Part shown: piece after piece, positions 46,040 through 55,470 of the stretch
Layout of the letters: each line of letters starts with the position of its first letter
Position numbering within the stretch: the stretch's first letter is position 1
Origin: Bacteroidota bacterium
Lineage (GTDB): Bacteria; Bacteroidota; Ignavibacteria; Ignavibacteriales; Melioribacteraceae
Direction of reading: 5' to 3'
NCBI GenBank assembly: GCA_018818065.1
Contig: JAHISV010000009.1
Location: forward strand, 248,001-312,000
Length of the DNA: 64,000 bases
Notes under the pieces: generated by a model
The model's database searches: none
What the model saw: the letters and a program-made list of their open reading frames with translations, nothing else
What the model was told of the DNA's origin: nothing
Program-made: the position numbers and the translations under genes

Positions 46040-46626
46040 TTTTTACACCACTCGTCTACCAATTTTTCAAATTCTTCTTTTGGAAGCTCCGATTTTTCAT
46101 ATAGTCCTTTCTCTCTCCTTTGCCTTTGGGCTTCGTAAAGAGTTACAGCCGCGGCTACTGAAACGTTCAAACTCTGGATCATTCCATGCATGGGGATATA
46201 AAATACCGCATCAGCAAGTTCCTTAACTTCATCTGAAATACCCCTGTGTTCATTCCCAAGAACCACTGCTACTTTTTCAGTAAAATCAATGTCATATAAA
46301 TCCACGGCATCCTCAGATAATAGACTGGCATAAATCTTAAATCCGTTTGTGTGGTAGTCGTCAAAGCATTCTTTAACTGAACTATAAGTATCCTTAGTAA
46401 CCCATTTTTGGGAAGAAGCGGAAGTTATTCGATTAATCTTAGGAAAATCTTCATTAGTATAGAGCAATGAAACGTTCGGAACTCCAACGGCATCGCAGGA
46501 GCGAAAAATAGCGCTTACATTATGAGGATCGTGTACATTTTCTATAATTACTGCAAGAGAATGCTGGCGTTCCACCAACGTCTTTGTAATTTTATTTAAT
46601 CTTTTTTCGGTTTTAAATTGTCGCAT
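46036..46626 (-). CDS. trmH: tRNA (guanosine-18) 2'-O-methyltransferase, SpoU family
   Basis: The 196-residue methyltransferase has the deep-knot SPOUT fold. Motif 1 is NVHDPHNVSAIFRSCDAVGV with the catalytic Arg. Motif 2 is VLGNEHRGIS and motif 3 is IPMHGMIQSLNVSVAAAV, forming the S-adenosylmethionine knot. It lacks the extra N-terminal RNA-binding domain of RlmB, which with the C-terminal RRREKG region favours TrmH. A 74-codon gene precedes it by five bases. Confidence 0.92.
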   Translation of the reverse strand: MRQFKTEKRLNKITKTLVERQHSLAVIIENVHDPHNVSAIFRSCDAVGVPNVSLLYTNEDFPKINRITSASSQKWVTKDTYSSVKECFDDYHTNGFKIYASLLSEDAVDLYDIDFTEKVAVVLGNEHRGISDEVKELADAVFYIPMHGMIQSLNVSVAAAVTLYEAQRQRREKGLYEKSELPKEEFEKLVDEWCKK

Positions 46627-46631
46627 TAAAT

Positions 46632-46856
46632 TTACTTCTCGAATATCAATTTATAAGTCGTTTTTTTCCCTTCCCTGCGGACTCTGTCCACGGTAATTGT
46701 CTGTTCTTCAGAAAGGGTTAAATAAAAGGAAACCAATTCGAGCGATTTTTGAATAAGTTCATCTTCATCAGCAGACCAGCAATCAAAACCATTTATTGAA
46801 GGCACATCAGCATTAAATCCATCATCAGTACTGGTAATTATGAGGTCAATTATCAC
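46632..46856 (-). CDS. Small HicB-like-fold protein, orphan
   Basis: The 74-residue protein has a pattern of beta strand, VPSINGFDCWSADEDELIQKSLELVSFYL and beta strands, resembling the partial RNase H fold of HicB-type proteins. No HicA toxin gene lies next to it and the DNA-binding tail is absent, so a toxin-antitoxin role is unlikely. The GTG start overlaps the deoC stop by one base and GAAGG lies six bases upstream, so expression is coupled to deoC. Function unknown. Confidence 0.65.
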   Translation of the reverse strand: MIIDLIITSTDDGFNADVPSINGFDCWSADEDELIQKSLELVSFYLTLSEEQTITVDRVRREGKKTTYKLIFEK

Positions 46857-47722
46857 TAGTAGCCTTCAGCTCCCTCTTGCCCCAAAACGATTTTAACACT
46901 CGCACTGGCGCCTATTCTATCTGCCCCACTATCTATCATGGTTTGAGCGTCTTCTTTCGTTCTGATGCCGCCTGAAGCCTTCACACCAACAGAACTGCCA
47001 ACAACGTATCTCATAAGTGCGATATCGCTTGCTGTAGCACCTCCGGTACTAAATCCGGTAGATGTTTTTACAAATTCAGCTTTTGCTTTCTTGCTTATCA
47101 AACAGGCTTTTATTTTCTCTTCGTCAGTTAATAATGCTGTCTCAATAATAACCTTTGTAACAGCATTGTGGCGCTTAGCTATCAGGACTACCTGATTAAT
47201 ATCGTTAAAAACAGCATCGTAATCTTTGGATTTTAATAAACCTATATTAATAACCATATCAACTTCTTCAGCACCGTTTTTTAGCGCCTCTTCTGCCTCT
47301 GCCCTCTTTGCCTGAGTGCTTGTTGCGCCTAAAGGAAAACCAATAACTGTACAAACCTTTACTTTACTACCCATAAGTAATTTGCTGCATAAGGGCACAA
47401 AGGACGGATTGACACAAACTGATGCAAATACATATTCTCTGGCTTCAGCACACAATTTTTTAATGTCATCAACTGTTACATCGGCTTTAAGCATGGTATG
47501 GTCAATCATTCTGGCAATACTTTTGTCAGTTAATTGGCTGCCCACACCAATACCGGCGGCAATTCTCTCGGCCCCGACATTGATAATGTTTTTTACAGCA
47601 ACCGGTTGATCAACAACGTTCCTCTCCCAGCCGGCACAGGATTCAGCAATTTTGTAATGTTTTAATAGTGCCTTTTCAGTAAAAACCTGATGTACAACCT
47701 TATCAATTAATGATGGATTCAT
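46856..47722 (-). CDS. deoC: Deoxyribose-phosphate aldolase
   Basis: The 288-residue class I aldolase cleaves 2-deoxyribose 5-phosphate to acetaldehyde and glyceraldehyde 3-phosphate. It has [18 protein letters not shown] with its conserved Lys, and FVKTSTGF with the Schiff-base Lys. An N-terminal leader of about 65 residues precedes the usual [11 protein letters not shown] start of the domain, which makes it longer than the E. coli enzyme. In some bacteria this enzyme works with microcompartments; shell genes lie 11 kb away, so no operon link is shown here. It sits 20 bases after folD. Confidence 0.94.
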   Translation of the reverse strand: MNPSLIDKVVHQVFTEKALLKHYKIAESCAGWERNVVDQPVAVKNIINVGAERIAAGIGVGSQLTDKSIARMIDHTMLKADVTVDDIKKLCAEAREYVFASVCVNPSFVPLCSKLLMGSKVKVCTVIGFPLGATSTQAKRAEAEEALKNGAEEVDMVINIGLLKSKDYDAVFNDINQVVLIAKRHNAVTKVIIETALLTDEEKIKACLISKKAKAEFVKTSTGFSTGGATASDIALMRYVVGSSVGVKASGGIRTKEDAQTMIDSGADRIGASASVKIVLGQEGAEGY

Positions 47723-47742
47723 AGTAAGACCTGTATTAATAA

Positions 47743-48621
47743 TTATTGTTCAATTTTTAAGTAAGCTTCGTAAGTGTTTTTAAGAAGCATCGCAATTGTC
47801 ATTCTTCCTACACCCCCTGGAACCGGTGTAATGTAAGACGATTTTGGAGCCACATCATCAAAGTCAACATCCCCGACTATTTTATATCCCTTACCACTCT
47901 CAGGGTCATCTATTCTGTTAATACCAACATCAACCACAACAACACCTTCTTTAACCATATCAGAAGTAATATAATTAGCCCGCCCGATAGCTGCAATCAA
48001 TATATCTGCCTGCATAGTATATTTTGAAATATCTTCGGCTGCAGAGTGACAGATAGTTACTATTGAATTAGCTCCCTCTTTTTTCTGAAGCATCATATTC
48101 GCTATCGGTTTTCCTACTATGTTGCTCCTGCCGACTACAACAACGTGCTTCCCTTTTGTCTCAATTTTATATCTTTTTAATAATTCAACTATTCCATAAG
48201 GTGTGCAGGGGAAGAATGTATCCTTTCCGATTACCAGGTTTCCAACACTTATTGGATGAAAGCCGTCCACATCCTTTTCCGGCGCGATTGCTTCCACTAC
48301 TTTGTCTTCATCAATATGGTTTGGAAGCGGCAGCTGAACCAGAATACCATGATAATCAGGATCTGCATTATACTTTCCAACAACCGCTAATAATTCATCC
48401 TCGCTTATTGATGCATCCAGTCTTTCAATTTTGGAATGCATACCAAGTTGTTCACACCCCTTTGATTTTGACCCCACATATGATTGCGAAGCGGGATCAT
48501 CACCGACAAGTATTGTTACCAAACCAGGCACTTTCCTACCAGAATCTATAAGAACTTTTATCTTCTCCTGCAATTCGACTTTTATCTCATCAGAAATCTT
48601 CTTACCATCAATGAGGTTCAT
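47743..48621 (-). CDS. folD: Bifunctional methylenetetrahydrofolate dehydrogenase/cyclohydrolase
   Basis: The 292-residue enzyme interconverts 5,10-methylene- and 10-formyl-tetrahydrofolate. Catalytic Lys region [14 protein letters not shown], the PLPNHID loop, VDGFHP and the NADP-binding [15 protein letters not shown] are all present, as is the C-terminal [15 protein letters not shown] two codons earlier is possible, but ATG 48621 has GGAG five bases upstream. It heads the deoC/trmH/aroA run. Confidence 0.96.
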   Translation of the reverse strand: MNLIDGKKISDEIKVELQEKIKVLIDSGRKVPGLVTILVGDDPASQSYVGSKSKGCEQLGMHSKIERLDASISEDELLAVVGKYNADPDYHGILVQLPLPNHIDEDKVVEAIAPEKDVDGFHPISVGNLVIGKDTFFPCTPYGIVELLKRYKIETKGKHVVVVGRSNIVGKPIANMMLQKKEGANSIVTICHSAAEDISKYTMQADILIAAIGRANYITSDMVKEGVVVVDVGINRIDDPESGKGYKIVGDVDFDDVAPKSSYITPVPGGVGRMTIAMLLKNTYEAYLKIEQ

Positions 48622-48718
48622 TTCCACTCCTACTTCTTGTTAAAACATATGGGTACTTGGATGTTCAGTATAACACAATTATCGATAACGAATTCATGGT
48701 CTCGCAGAATTCCAAAAA

Positions 48719-49546
48719 TTAATCTTGCGACAACGAATCGTTTTGCACATCAACTTTTTTATCGAATTCAGGTAAAATAATTCTCTCTATTTCAACTGTT
48801 GCGCCGGTTTCCGTATCTACCTTCAGGAAAACACCACATAAATGCATTTGATCTGTTGCTGTAATATACTTCTGTGGTGTCTGGTAAATAAACCTGTTTA
48901 TTGCTGCCTCGGTTTTCATTCCAATTACAGAGTCATAAGGCCCTGTCATTCCGCTATCGGTTATGTAGCCGGTTCCATTCGGAAGAATTCTCTCATCCGC
49001 CGTTTGTACGTGTGTATGAGTTCCGATCAAGGCACTGATCTTGCCATCAAGATAATAAGCAAGTGCCGTTTTTTCTGCTGTAGCTTCAGCGTGGAAATCA
49101 ACCAGAATAACCTTCGTTTCATTTTTAATTTTTGCTAAAACCGCGTCAGCCGTTCTAAACGGGCAATCGATAGCTGCCATAAAGGCTCTGCCCTGGAGAT
49201 TTAAGACCCCAACTTTGCCTTTTTTTGTATCCGCTATATAATAGCCATTTCCATATGTGCCTTTGGGATAATTCATGGGGCGAAGGGAGCGGGATTCCAC
49301 TTTCAAATACTCCTGGGATTGATGTTTATCCCAGGTGTGATTACCACCGGTAATAACTTTCACACCCATATTAAATAAGATTTTCCCCTCTTTTTCCGTA
49401 CATCCCTTGCCTTCGGCGGCATTTTCGCCATTCGCGATAATAATATCTGCCCTGTACTTTTTTTCCAGACTTGGTAACCATGTCTCAATAAGACTCAAGC
49501 CTGGCTTTCCTACAACATCACCGATAAAAAGAATATTTATTGTCAT
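48719..49546 (-). CDS. YmdB-like metallophosphoesterase (2',3'-cyclic phosphodiesterase family)
   Basis: The 275-residue calcineurin-like phosphoesterase belongs to the TIGR00282/YmdB group. It has the motifs FIGDVVGKPG, ANGENAAEG, GGNHTWD and DFHAEATAEK, followed by IGTHTHVQTAD. The family hydrolyses 2',3'-cyclic nucleotides and in Bacillus influences biofilm and nanotube behaviour. Start 49546 is preferred over 49573 because the conserved MTINILFIGD begins there. It precedes folD in the same orientation by about 97 bases. Confidence 0.92.
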   Translation of the reverse strand: MTINILFIGDVVGKPGLSLIETWLPSLEKKYRADIIIANGENAAEGKGCTEKEGKILFNMGVKVITGGNHTWDKHQSQEYLKVESRSLRPMNYPKGTYGNGYYIADTKKGKVGVLNLQGRAFMAAIDCPFRTADAVLAKIKNETKVILVDFHAEATAEKTALAYYLDGKISALIGTHTHVQTADERILPNGTGYITDSGMTGPYDSVIGMKTEAAINRFIYQTPQKYITATDQMHLCGVFLKVDTETGATVEIERIILPEFDKKVDVQNDSLSQD

Positions 49547-49657
49547 ATTTACTTTCTTTAATTTGAATGTCAAATATACCTAAAAAAGCCCGAAGAATAA
49601 ACTTCTGATTATTCTAACAAAAATACATAAATTTCATTACGAGTAACTACTGATTCC

Positions 49658-51307
49658 ATGAAAAATATAGAACTAAAATCTATTCCAATCGAAAAAGCCG
49701 AATTCTGTATAATAGATTTCGAGACTACCGGATTATCTCCTCAGAATAATCGCGTAATAGAAATTGGAGCAGTCAAAGTTAAGAATTTACGTATTCAGGA
49801 CACTTACCAGACTTTTATAAACCCCGGTACTCAGATTCCTATTTATATAAGCGAGCTTACAGGAATCACCGACTATCACGTTCAGGATGCTCCATATTTT
49901 GCTGATCAGATCGACCATTTTAGAAATTTCATTGATGAGAATATCATTGTAGCGCATAACCTCAATTTTGATCTCTCCTTCATGCAGAATGAATTTTATC
50001 TCGCTGAAACGGAGATGCCTCCAAATCCCGCACTTTGTACCTTAAAAATTGCAAGGAGATATTTACCTGAACTGCGAGGCAAATCATTAAAAAACCTTAC
50101 ACGTCATTTCAGAATTAGGCATAAGGATGTTCACAGAGGTTTGGGAGATGCATTAGTGACTGCCAAGCTTCTTATAAGAATGGCAAAAAGGCTTAAGGAT
50201 GAGCAAAACATCGACACTGTAGCTGATCTGCTCGAATATCAGAAATCGACCAGAAAATTTACCATTACAAAGAAAAAACTTGCTGATGATTATGATAATG
50301 TTCCGGATTCTCCCGGAATTTACTTCTTCAAAACAACGCAGGATAAAATTCAGTATATCGGCAAGGCAAAGTCTTTAAGAAAACGGGTGAACAATTATTT
50401 TGCCAGCGCACCCGCGCGAAAGACAAAAAAAATTGTTACAAAATCATCCCGTCTAAGTTTTCAGGTTACGGGTTCTGAACTGACTGCCCTTATAGGTGAA
50501 GCTGAGCTAATAAAAAAACATAAACCGCCATTAAACACTCTGCTTAAAAAGTTCTCACAAAATTATTTTATACGTGTGGAAGGTAAAACCGACTTCCCCA
50601 CCTTAAAATCAACCGGCACATTTGATTTTGACGGTAATGACTATTTTGGACCTTACAATAACCGTGATTCCTCAAACTTGTTAATAGAAGTAATTGATAA
50701 ATCATTCAAATTGCGGGAGTGTACGGAAAAAGAATTCAAGAAAGGGAAAAAGTGTTACCTTCTGGATATTGAAAGATGCTTGGCTCCCTGCATTGATACC
50801 AATATTGAAGAATCTTATAAATCCGAACTTGAAAAAGTTTACGAATTCCTCGCTGGCAATAATCAGATTGTTGTTAACAGACTTCTGGAAAAGATGGCCT
50901 GGTTAGCTGCACGGAAAAAGTATGAAGAGGCTGGCAGCATTAGAGATACTGTTAATCTTTTAATGAACCAATTGAACAAATTGTCAATATTGTCAGAACC
51001 GATTAACACTTCAAAAGTTGTTATACAAGTAGGCAAAGAGAAAATTCTGGATATGATTTTGATGATTGAAGGAAAGGTCTTTATAAGAAACTATTTTCTT
51101 GATGATAATGATTACTTCACTCAGGCACTTGAGGATTATTTTGCAGGTACGATTAATATTTCTCCCGGGGCTGAAGAAAAAGATCTGGAAAGAGCGAAAA
51201 TCACCCTGAATTGGTTACTTAAAAACCGAACCTCAGTTAAGCTCTATTACCTTAAAAACTATAACTCAATAACTGAATTTTACAAAGCTCTAAAATTCAT
51301 TAAATGA
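49658..51307 (+). CDS. DEDDh exonuclease fused to GIY-YIG (UvrC/Cho-like) nuclease
   Basis: The first 190 residues of this 549-residue protein are a DnaQ-type 3'-5' exonuclease with the acidic motifs IDFETTGL, HNLNFDLSF and HRGLGDALVTAK. A GIY-YIG endonuclease follows (VPDSPGIYFFKTT...IQYIGKAKSLRKRV, about 211-240), then a UvrC-like middle part with ERCLAPC and a UVR motif (KKYEEAGSIRDTV). It lacks the RNase H-like C-terminal nuclease of UvrC, so only one UvrC incision is expected, as in Cho. The fused exonuclease could trim the nicked strand. The architecture is known in some Actinobacteria and Bacteroidota. It converges on the MgtC-like gene with an 8-base overlap. Confidence 0.9.
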   Translation: MKNIELKSIPIEKAEFCIIDFETTGLSPQNNRVIEIGAVKVKNLRIQDTYQTFINPGTQIPIYISELTGITDYHVQDAPYFADQIDHFRNFIDENIIVAHNLNFDLSFMQNEFYLAETEMPPNPALCTLKIARRYLPELRGKSLKNLTRHFRIRHKDVHRGLGDALVTAKLLIRMAKRLKDEQNIDTVADLLEYQKSTRKFTITKKKLADDYDNVPDSPGIYFFKTTQDKIQYIGKAKSLRKRVNNYFASAPARKTKKIVTKSSRLSFQVTGSELTALIGEAELIKKHKPPLNTLLKKFSQNYFIRVEGKTDFPTLKSTGTFDFDGNDYFGPYNNRDSSNLLIEVIDKSFKLRECTEKEFKKGKKCYLLDIERCLAPCIDTNIEESYKSELEKVYEFLAGNNQIVVNRLLEKMAWLAARKKYEEAGSIRDTVNLLMNQLNKLSILSEPINTSKVVIQVGKEKILDMILMIEGKVFIRNYFLDDNDYFTQALEDYFAGTINISPGAEEKDLERAKITLNWLLKNRTSVKLYYLKNYNSITEFYKALKFIK

Positions 51308-52580
51308 CAAGGAACCCCACATAAACGAGTGAACTAATAATAATTCCTGAGAACCCAATAATTGTGTACCGACCCAACTCTTTCGATCCCCAGAAATATG
51401 CAATCATCATTTTAACAACAGAATTTGTTATGGCGCCAAGAATTATGGCAACAACGGCAACGTTTAACGCTAACTCATTATTCACTAAATCCACAATTGA
51501 AAGAGCGACAGCATCAACATCAGCAAAGCCCGCGAATATACTGGTCAGATAAATACCCTGATCACCAACAAAGGTTTGTGCAGCTTTTGACAATAAAAGT
51601 ATTATGGCAAATACTACACCAAATTTAAATGCCATGAAAAGCTTAAATGGATTTTTCAGGTTGATGCTCTTATAATCCACATCGCCTTTATCTCTCCAAA
51701 GAAGAAGCCCTGTTAACAAACCGGCAGTGGTAAAAATACCCACCGGCAACAAAAGCATATTTGCCAGTTTTGCATTTAGCACGTAAATTATCAATAAAAC
51801 CCTTGGAAACATTATGGTTGAAGCCAGAACAATTCCTGCAGCAAGGTTACGCGAAAGAGATACAACTTCTTTACTTCTTTGAGTAAAAGATAGGGTTACA
51901 GCTGTGCTCGATGCCAACCCGCCAAGAATTGAAAGCAATTGTATTCCGCGTTTAGTACCAATAAGTTTGAAGAGCACATAACCTATAAAACTGATTCCGG
52001 CTATTAGTACAACCATAAACCAAATTTTTCGTGGATTGAATGCATCTAAAGGGCCGAATGATTCATTAGGGAGTAGAGGTAAAACGACTAATGTAATAAT
52101 GGCAAATTTGATGGTAGCATACATATCCTCTTCTTCAATTTTGCCAGCGAACGCCCTGAACTGTGTTTTAAAGGTAAGAAATATGCCCAGAATGATTGAA
52201 ACAGAAGCTGCTAATAATAAAAATCCGTAAAAGGTTAATGCACCAAGTGTGAAAATAATTAAAACAGTTATCTCGGAAGTACCACCATATCCGCCATCTT
52301 TTGATGACAGATAATATGAGATGGAAACCAAAATACCAAACACGACGAAGATTGCAATAAAAACACCTATGTGAGTTATGGAGGCAATTAAGGCCGCGAT
52401 AAAACCCAGTATAGAGATTAGAGGAAAAGTTCTTATTCCTGCGAACGACTTGGTACCATCTTTTTTTCTTCGCTCTCTTTCAATACCAATAAAGAGACCA
52501 ATTAATATTGCAATAGTTATTCTGAACATTAATTCAGAAAGAGTAAGACTTGCGTCTGGTGGTAATAGAATGTTTTCCAT
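51300..52580 (-). CDS. MgtC/SapB-type membrane protein with DUF4010
   Basis: This 426-residue membrane protein has about 12 hydrophobic helices. The N-terminal 130 residues carry the MgtC/SapB pattern ILIGLFIGIERERRKKDGTKSFAGIRTFPLI, and the remainder matches DUF4010 with repeats of small-residue helices (GGLASSTAVTLSFTQRSKE). Its role is unknown; MgtC relatives affect magnesium or acid adaptation. ATG 52580 has GGAG seven bases upstream and is preferred over an earlier GTG. A terminator of htpG lies just before it. Confidence 0.87.
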   Translation of the reverse strand: MENILLPPDASLTLSELMFRITIAILIGLFIGIERERRKKDGTKSFAGIRTFPLISILGFIAALIASITHIGVFIAIFVVFGILVSISYYLSSKDGGYGGTSEITVLIIFTLGALTFYGFLLLAASVSIILGIFLTFKTQFRAFAGKIEEEDMYATIKFAIITLVVLPLLPNESFGPLDAFNPRKIWFMVVLIAGISFIGYVLFKLIGTKRGIQLLSILGGLASSTAVTLSFTQRSKEVVSLSRNLAAGIVLASTIMFPRVLLIIYVLNAKLANMLLLPVGIFTTAGLLTGLLLWRDKGDVDYKSINLKNPFKLFMAFKFGVVFAIILLLSKAAQTFVGDQGIYLTSIFAGFADVDAVALSIVDLVNNELALNVAVVAIILGAITNSVVKMMIAYFWGSKELGRYTIIGFSGIIISSLVYVGFLVI

Positions 52581-52595
52581 AAAAGGCTCCACAAT

Positions 52596-52629
52596 AAAAA
52601 AGCTATACCGATATTGTCACGGTATAGCT
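52596..52629 (-). terminator. Rho-independent terminator after htpG
   Basis: On the minus strand AGCTATACCG pairs with CGGTATAGCT (10 bp, 9-base loop), followed by six T. It lies 36 bases past the htpG stop. Confidence 0.9.
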
Positions 52630-52664
52630 CATTAATTAAGGAATAATTCAATAAATATCAATAA

Positions 52665-54566
52665 CTACTTTTTCTTCAGTGACACGTACCAGCCACTCGA
52701 TTCTTCGAGCATGGAATTAATATTTTGCACCAGACTATGAGGGTCGTTCAGGTATCCCTCTAACAATAATGAAGAATCGTATAACTGATCAACAACTTTT
52801 TTAATAAATGGATCCTGTGTGTCGCTTTTGAATACATGTAATAAATTTCGAATCAATTTATGATCCTTATTTATTTCCATGGCTCGTTTTGGAATAGAAT
52901 TATCTTTATTAGAGAGGTTCATAATCTTCTGCATAGTTGAAGACATTGAATCATCCGGATTTATCAAACAGGCAGGGCTGTCAGTCAATCTGGTAGATGC
53001 TCTAACTTCTGTAACTTTGTCACCAAGAATTTCCTTAATATTCGATAACAAACTACTCAAGTGTAATTCATCATCCTTACTAAGATCATCCACAATGTTT
53101 TTCTTTTCAGTTACAGTTTCAAATTCTTCAAGTTTTTTAAGGTCAACCTGGTCAACAGATTTGAATTCATAATCATTAAAGTTACGAAGTGAACTCATTA
53201 CAAATTCATCAACAGGATCGTAAAGGTAAAGAAGACCAATACCCTTGCTCTTGAAAATTTCCAGATGAGGATCCATATTTATAGCAGCTCTGCTGGCCCC
53301 AAAAGCGTAATAAATTTCTTTCTGATTTTCCTTGGCTTTTTCAATATACTCTTCCAAAGAGAGCAAACCTTTCTCATCATCATTATATGAAGAATTGAAT
53401 CTGAGTAATTTTGAATATTTATCTCTGTTCGTATAGTCACCATAACCTAGCTTAAATACTCTTCCATGCTCTTTCCAGAATGACTGATATTTTTCACTAT
53501 CTTTATCCGCCATTTTTTGTAATGCTGAAAATACCTGGTTTGTAACACTCTGAGAAATTTTTGAAAAAATTAAATCTTCCTGTAAAGTCTCACGGCTAAT
53601 ATTTAAAGGCAAATCTTCACTGTCAACAACACCTTTAACAAAGGCAAGAAATTCAGGTAAAAGATCTTTGTTTTTATGTTGAATCAGCACTCTTCTAACA
53701 TATAGATCCAAACCATAATCGTCACGGTTAAAGCCGAAAAGGTCATAAGTTTTTGCAGGAATAAACATAAGACTGTTAAATTGAATTGGTGCATCAACAG
53801 ATGAATGGATGGTTTCCAGAGGTTCTTCACTATCGTAACTTAGGAAGTTATAAAAATCTTTGTATTGCTCTTTTGTAATAGATGATTTTGGCTCGCGCCA
53901 CAAGGCAGTTACCTTATTAACCTGTTCGCCTTCCAACTTAATAGGGAAAGTAATAAAATTAGAGTGAGTTTTAATGATGTTTTCAAGTCTGTATTTTTCA
54001 GCAAAATCTTTCGATTCATCGTTAAGTGATATTACAATTTCAGTACCACGTTTTCTTAGCTCCTCTAATTCATTAAGTGTGTAACTTCCTAATCCATCAG
54101 AAACCCACTCAATAGCATTTTCTTCTGCCTTAAACGACTTTGTTCTAATCGTGACTTCTTTTGCTACCATAAATACGGAATAAAAACCTACACCGAATTT
54201 TCCGATAATATTATTTGCAGAGTCTTTGTCTTTTGCCAGCTGCTGCAGAAACTCAGCACTGCCAGATTTGGCAATAGTACCGATATGGTTAATTAAATCT
54301 TCTTTTGTCATCCCAATCCCGGTATCAGAAACAATAATTTGGTTTGCTTCTTTATCAATTTTTATGGAAATCTCGAGTGGTAAATCCTTATCCGGATATT
54401 CAGTTCCTCTGTTGGATTCAAATTTCAACTTGTCAAGAGCATCAGAAGCATTAGAAATAAGTTCCCGTAAAAATATATCACGATTTGTATAGAGTGAGTG
54501 AACAAGAATATTTAATAGCTGTTTTACTTCAGCCTTAAATTCAAACTGATTATTCTCTGTAGTCAT
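52665..54566 (-). CDS. htpG: Molecular chaperone HtpG (Hsp90)
   Basis: The 633-residue chaperone has the N-terminal GHKL ATPase with ELISNASDALDK, VSDTGIGMTKEDL and GKFGVGFYS. The middle domain has the catalytic Arg region (NISRETLQED) and the C-terminal dimerisation domain is present. It assists folding of client proteins under stress. AGGAGA precedes the ATG. No CIRCE element is visible upstream; a short palindrome GTTGA-CTTT-TCAAC lies there. Confidence 0.98.
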   Translation of the reverse strand: MTTENNQFEFKAEVKQLLNILVHSLYTNRDIFLRELISNASDALDKLKFESNRGTEYPDKDLPLEISIKIDKEANQIIVSDTGIGMTKEDLINHIGTIAKSGSAEFLQQLAKDKDSANNIIGKFGVGFYSVFMVAKEVTIRTKSFKAEENAIEWVSDGLGSYTLNELEELRKRGTEIVISLNDESKDFAEKYRLENIIKTHSNFITFPIKLEGEQVNKVTALWREPKSSITKEQYKDFYNFLSYDSEEPLETIHSSVDAPIQFNSLMFIPAKTYDLFGFNRDDYGLDLYVRRVLIQHKNKDLLPEFLAFVKGVVDSEDLPLNISRETLQEDLIFSKISQSVTNQVFSALQKMADKDSEKYQSFWKEHGRVFKLGYGDYTNRDKYSKLLRFNSSYNDDEKGLLSLEEYIEKAKENQKEIYYAFGASRAAINMDPHLEIFKSKGIGLLYLYDPVDEFVMSSLRNFNDYEFKSVDQVDLKKLEEFETVTEKKNIVDDLSKDDELHLSSLLSNIKEILGDKVTEVRASTRLTDSPACLINPDDSMSSTMQKIMNLSNKDNSIPKRAMEINKDHKLIRNLLHVFKSDTQDPFIKKVVDQLYDSSLLLEGYLNDPHSLVQNINSMLEESSGWYVSLKKK

Positions 54567-54678
54567 AATATTCTCCTAAAGATTTTATTCATAGTTGACT
54601 TTTCAACCAACAAAAATATTAATTTTATAAATAATTTTCATTCTGTATTTGATGATGTGAACAGGGTTAAGGTTCACC

Positions 54679-55470
54679 TTAAAACATTAGTTTTATTACC
54701 ATGATTATTATTAAAATGGCAAAATACTTTTTCATTTTACTGCTTTTAAATCTATCAACATATCTTATTCCAATAAAAGCACCCACAGCAGCGCTAATAC
54801 CAAGGGCTAGTCCGACCCCAAAATGAATGAATCCTAATTGCATTGCAAAGCTTTCAGGACAATCCGCAGTTGCATAAGAAGCAGCGGCAGTAATCATGGT
54901 TATCGATACAGTCATTATTGATGTTCCAACAGCCTTTTTAATATCGAATCCAAAGAGATAATGCAGTATTGGTAAATAGAAAATTCCTCCACCCAGTCCG
55001 CCTGCTGCAGAAATTGCCCCTACCAGAATTCCCATTGGAGTAATAAAATAAATATTCAGTTTTCTTACAGGACTGTTATCTCCCTTATCAAGCAGCATTT
55101 TAATTGCTACTCCAGATAAAATTAAGGCTAAAATACCTGTAATTGCATCCGATGGAATTGTAATGAGAATCCTTGGTACAAATATGGCGGATATAACTGT
55201 TCCGCCCGCAAGTAACGCTGCAGCTTTAAAATCAATGTTTTTTATACGGAAATGATTGAAAAAAGAAGAAGTAGATGCAAAACTGCCGGCAAACAAGGAT
55301 GTACTGATAGCAATTAAAGGTATTATCTCACTCCCTGGTAAAAGAGCAGGCAAAGTAAACAGTAGTGTAGGAATAAACACTATTCCACCACCGATGCCAA
55401 ACAATGCTGAAATTATCCCGGTGAACAGTCCTATTACTATATATAAAACAAAGTATATTGGATCAATCAA
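54679..55470 (-). CDS. TauE/SafE-family membrane permease
   Basis: The 263-residue protein has about eight hydrophobic helices and the GIGGGIVFIPTLL and GAISAAGGLGGGIFYLPIL duplicated motifs of the TauE/SafE (DUF81) family, whose members export sulfite or organosulfonates or simply move anions. The TTG start overlaps the stop of the upstream protease gene by eight bases, so translation is probably coupled. Substrate unknown. Confidence 0.9.
   Translation of the reverse strand: MIDPIYFVLYIVIGLFTGIISALFGIGGGIVFIPTLLFTLPALLPGSEIIPLIAISTSLFAGSFASTSSFFNHFRIKNIDFKAAALLAGGTVISAIFVPRILITIPSDAITGILALILSGVAIKMLLDKGDNSPVRKLNIYFITPMGILVGAISAAGGLGGGIFYLPILHYLFGFDIKKAVGTSIMTVSITMITAAASYATADCPESFAMQLGFIHFGVGLALGISAAVGAFIGIRYVDRFKSSKMKKYFAILIIIMVIKLMF

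Noticed and set aside
46632-46856. HicAB toxin-antitoxin system
   Set aside because: The HicB-like fold is plausible but no HicA-sized gene lies on either side and the small gene is embedded between deoC and trmH.
54657-54677. Inverted repeat GTGAAC-N9-GTTCAC after the TauE-like gene, considered as a terminator or Crp site
   Set aside because: There is no T-run on the relevant strand, and the spacing and half-site do not match the Crp pattern. It was left unassigned.
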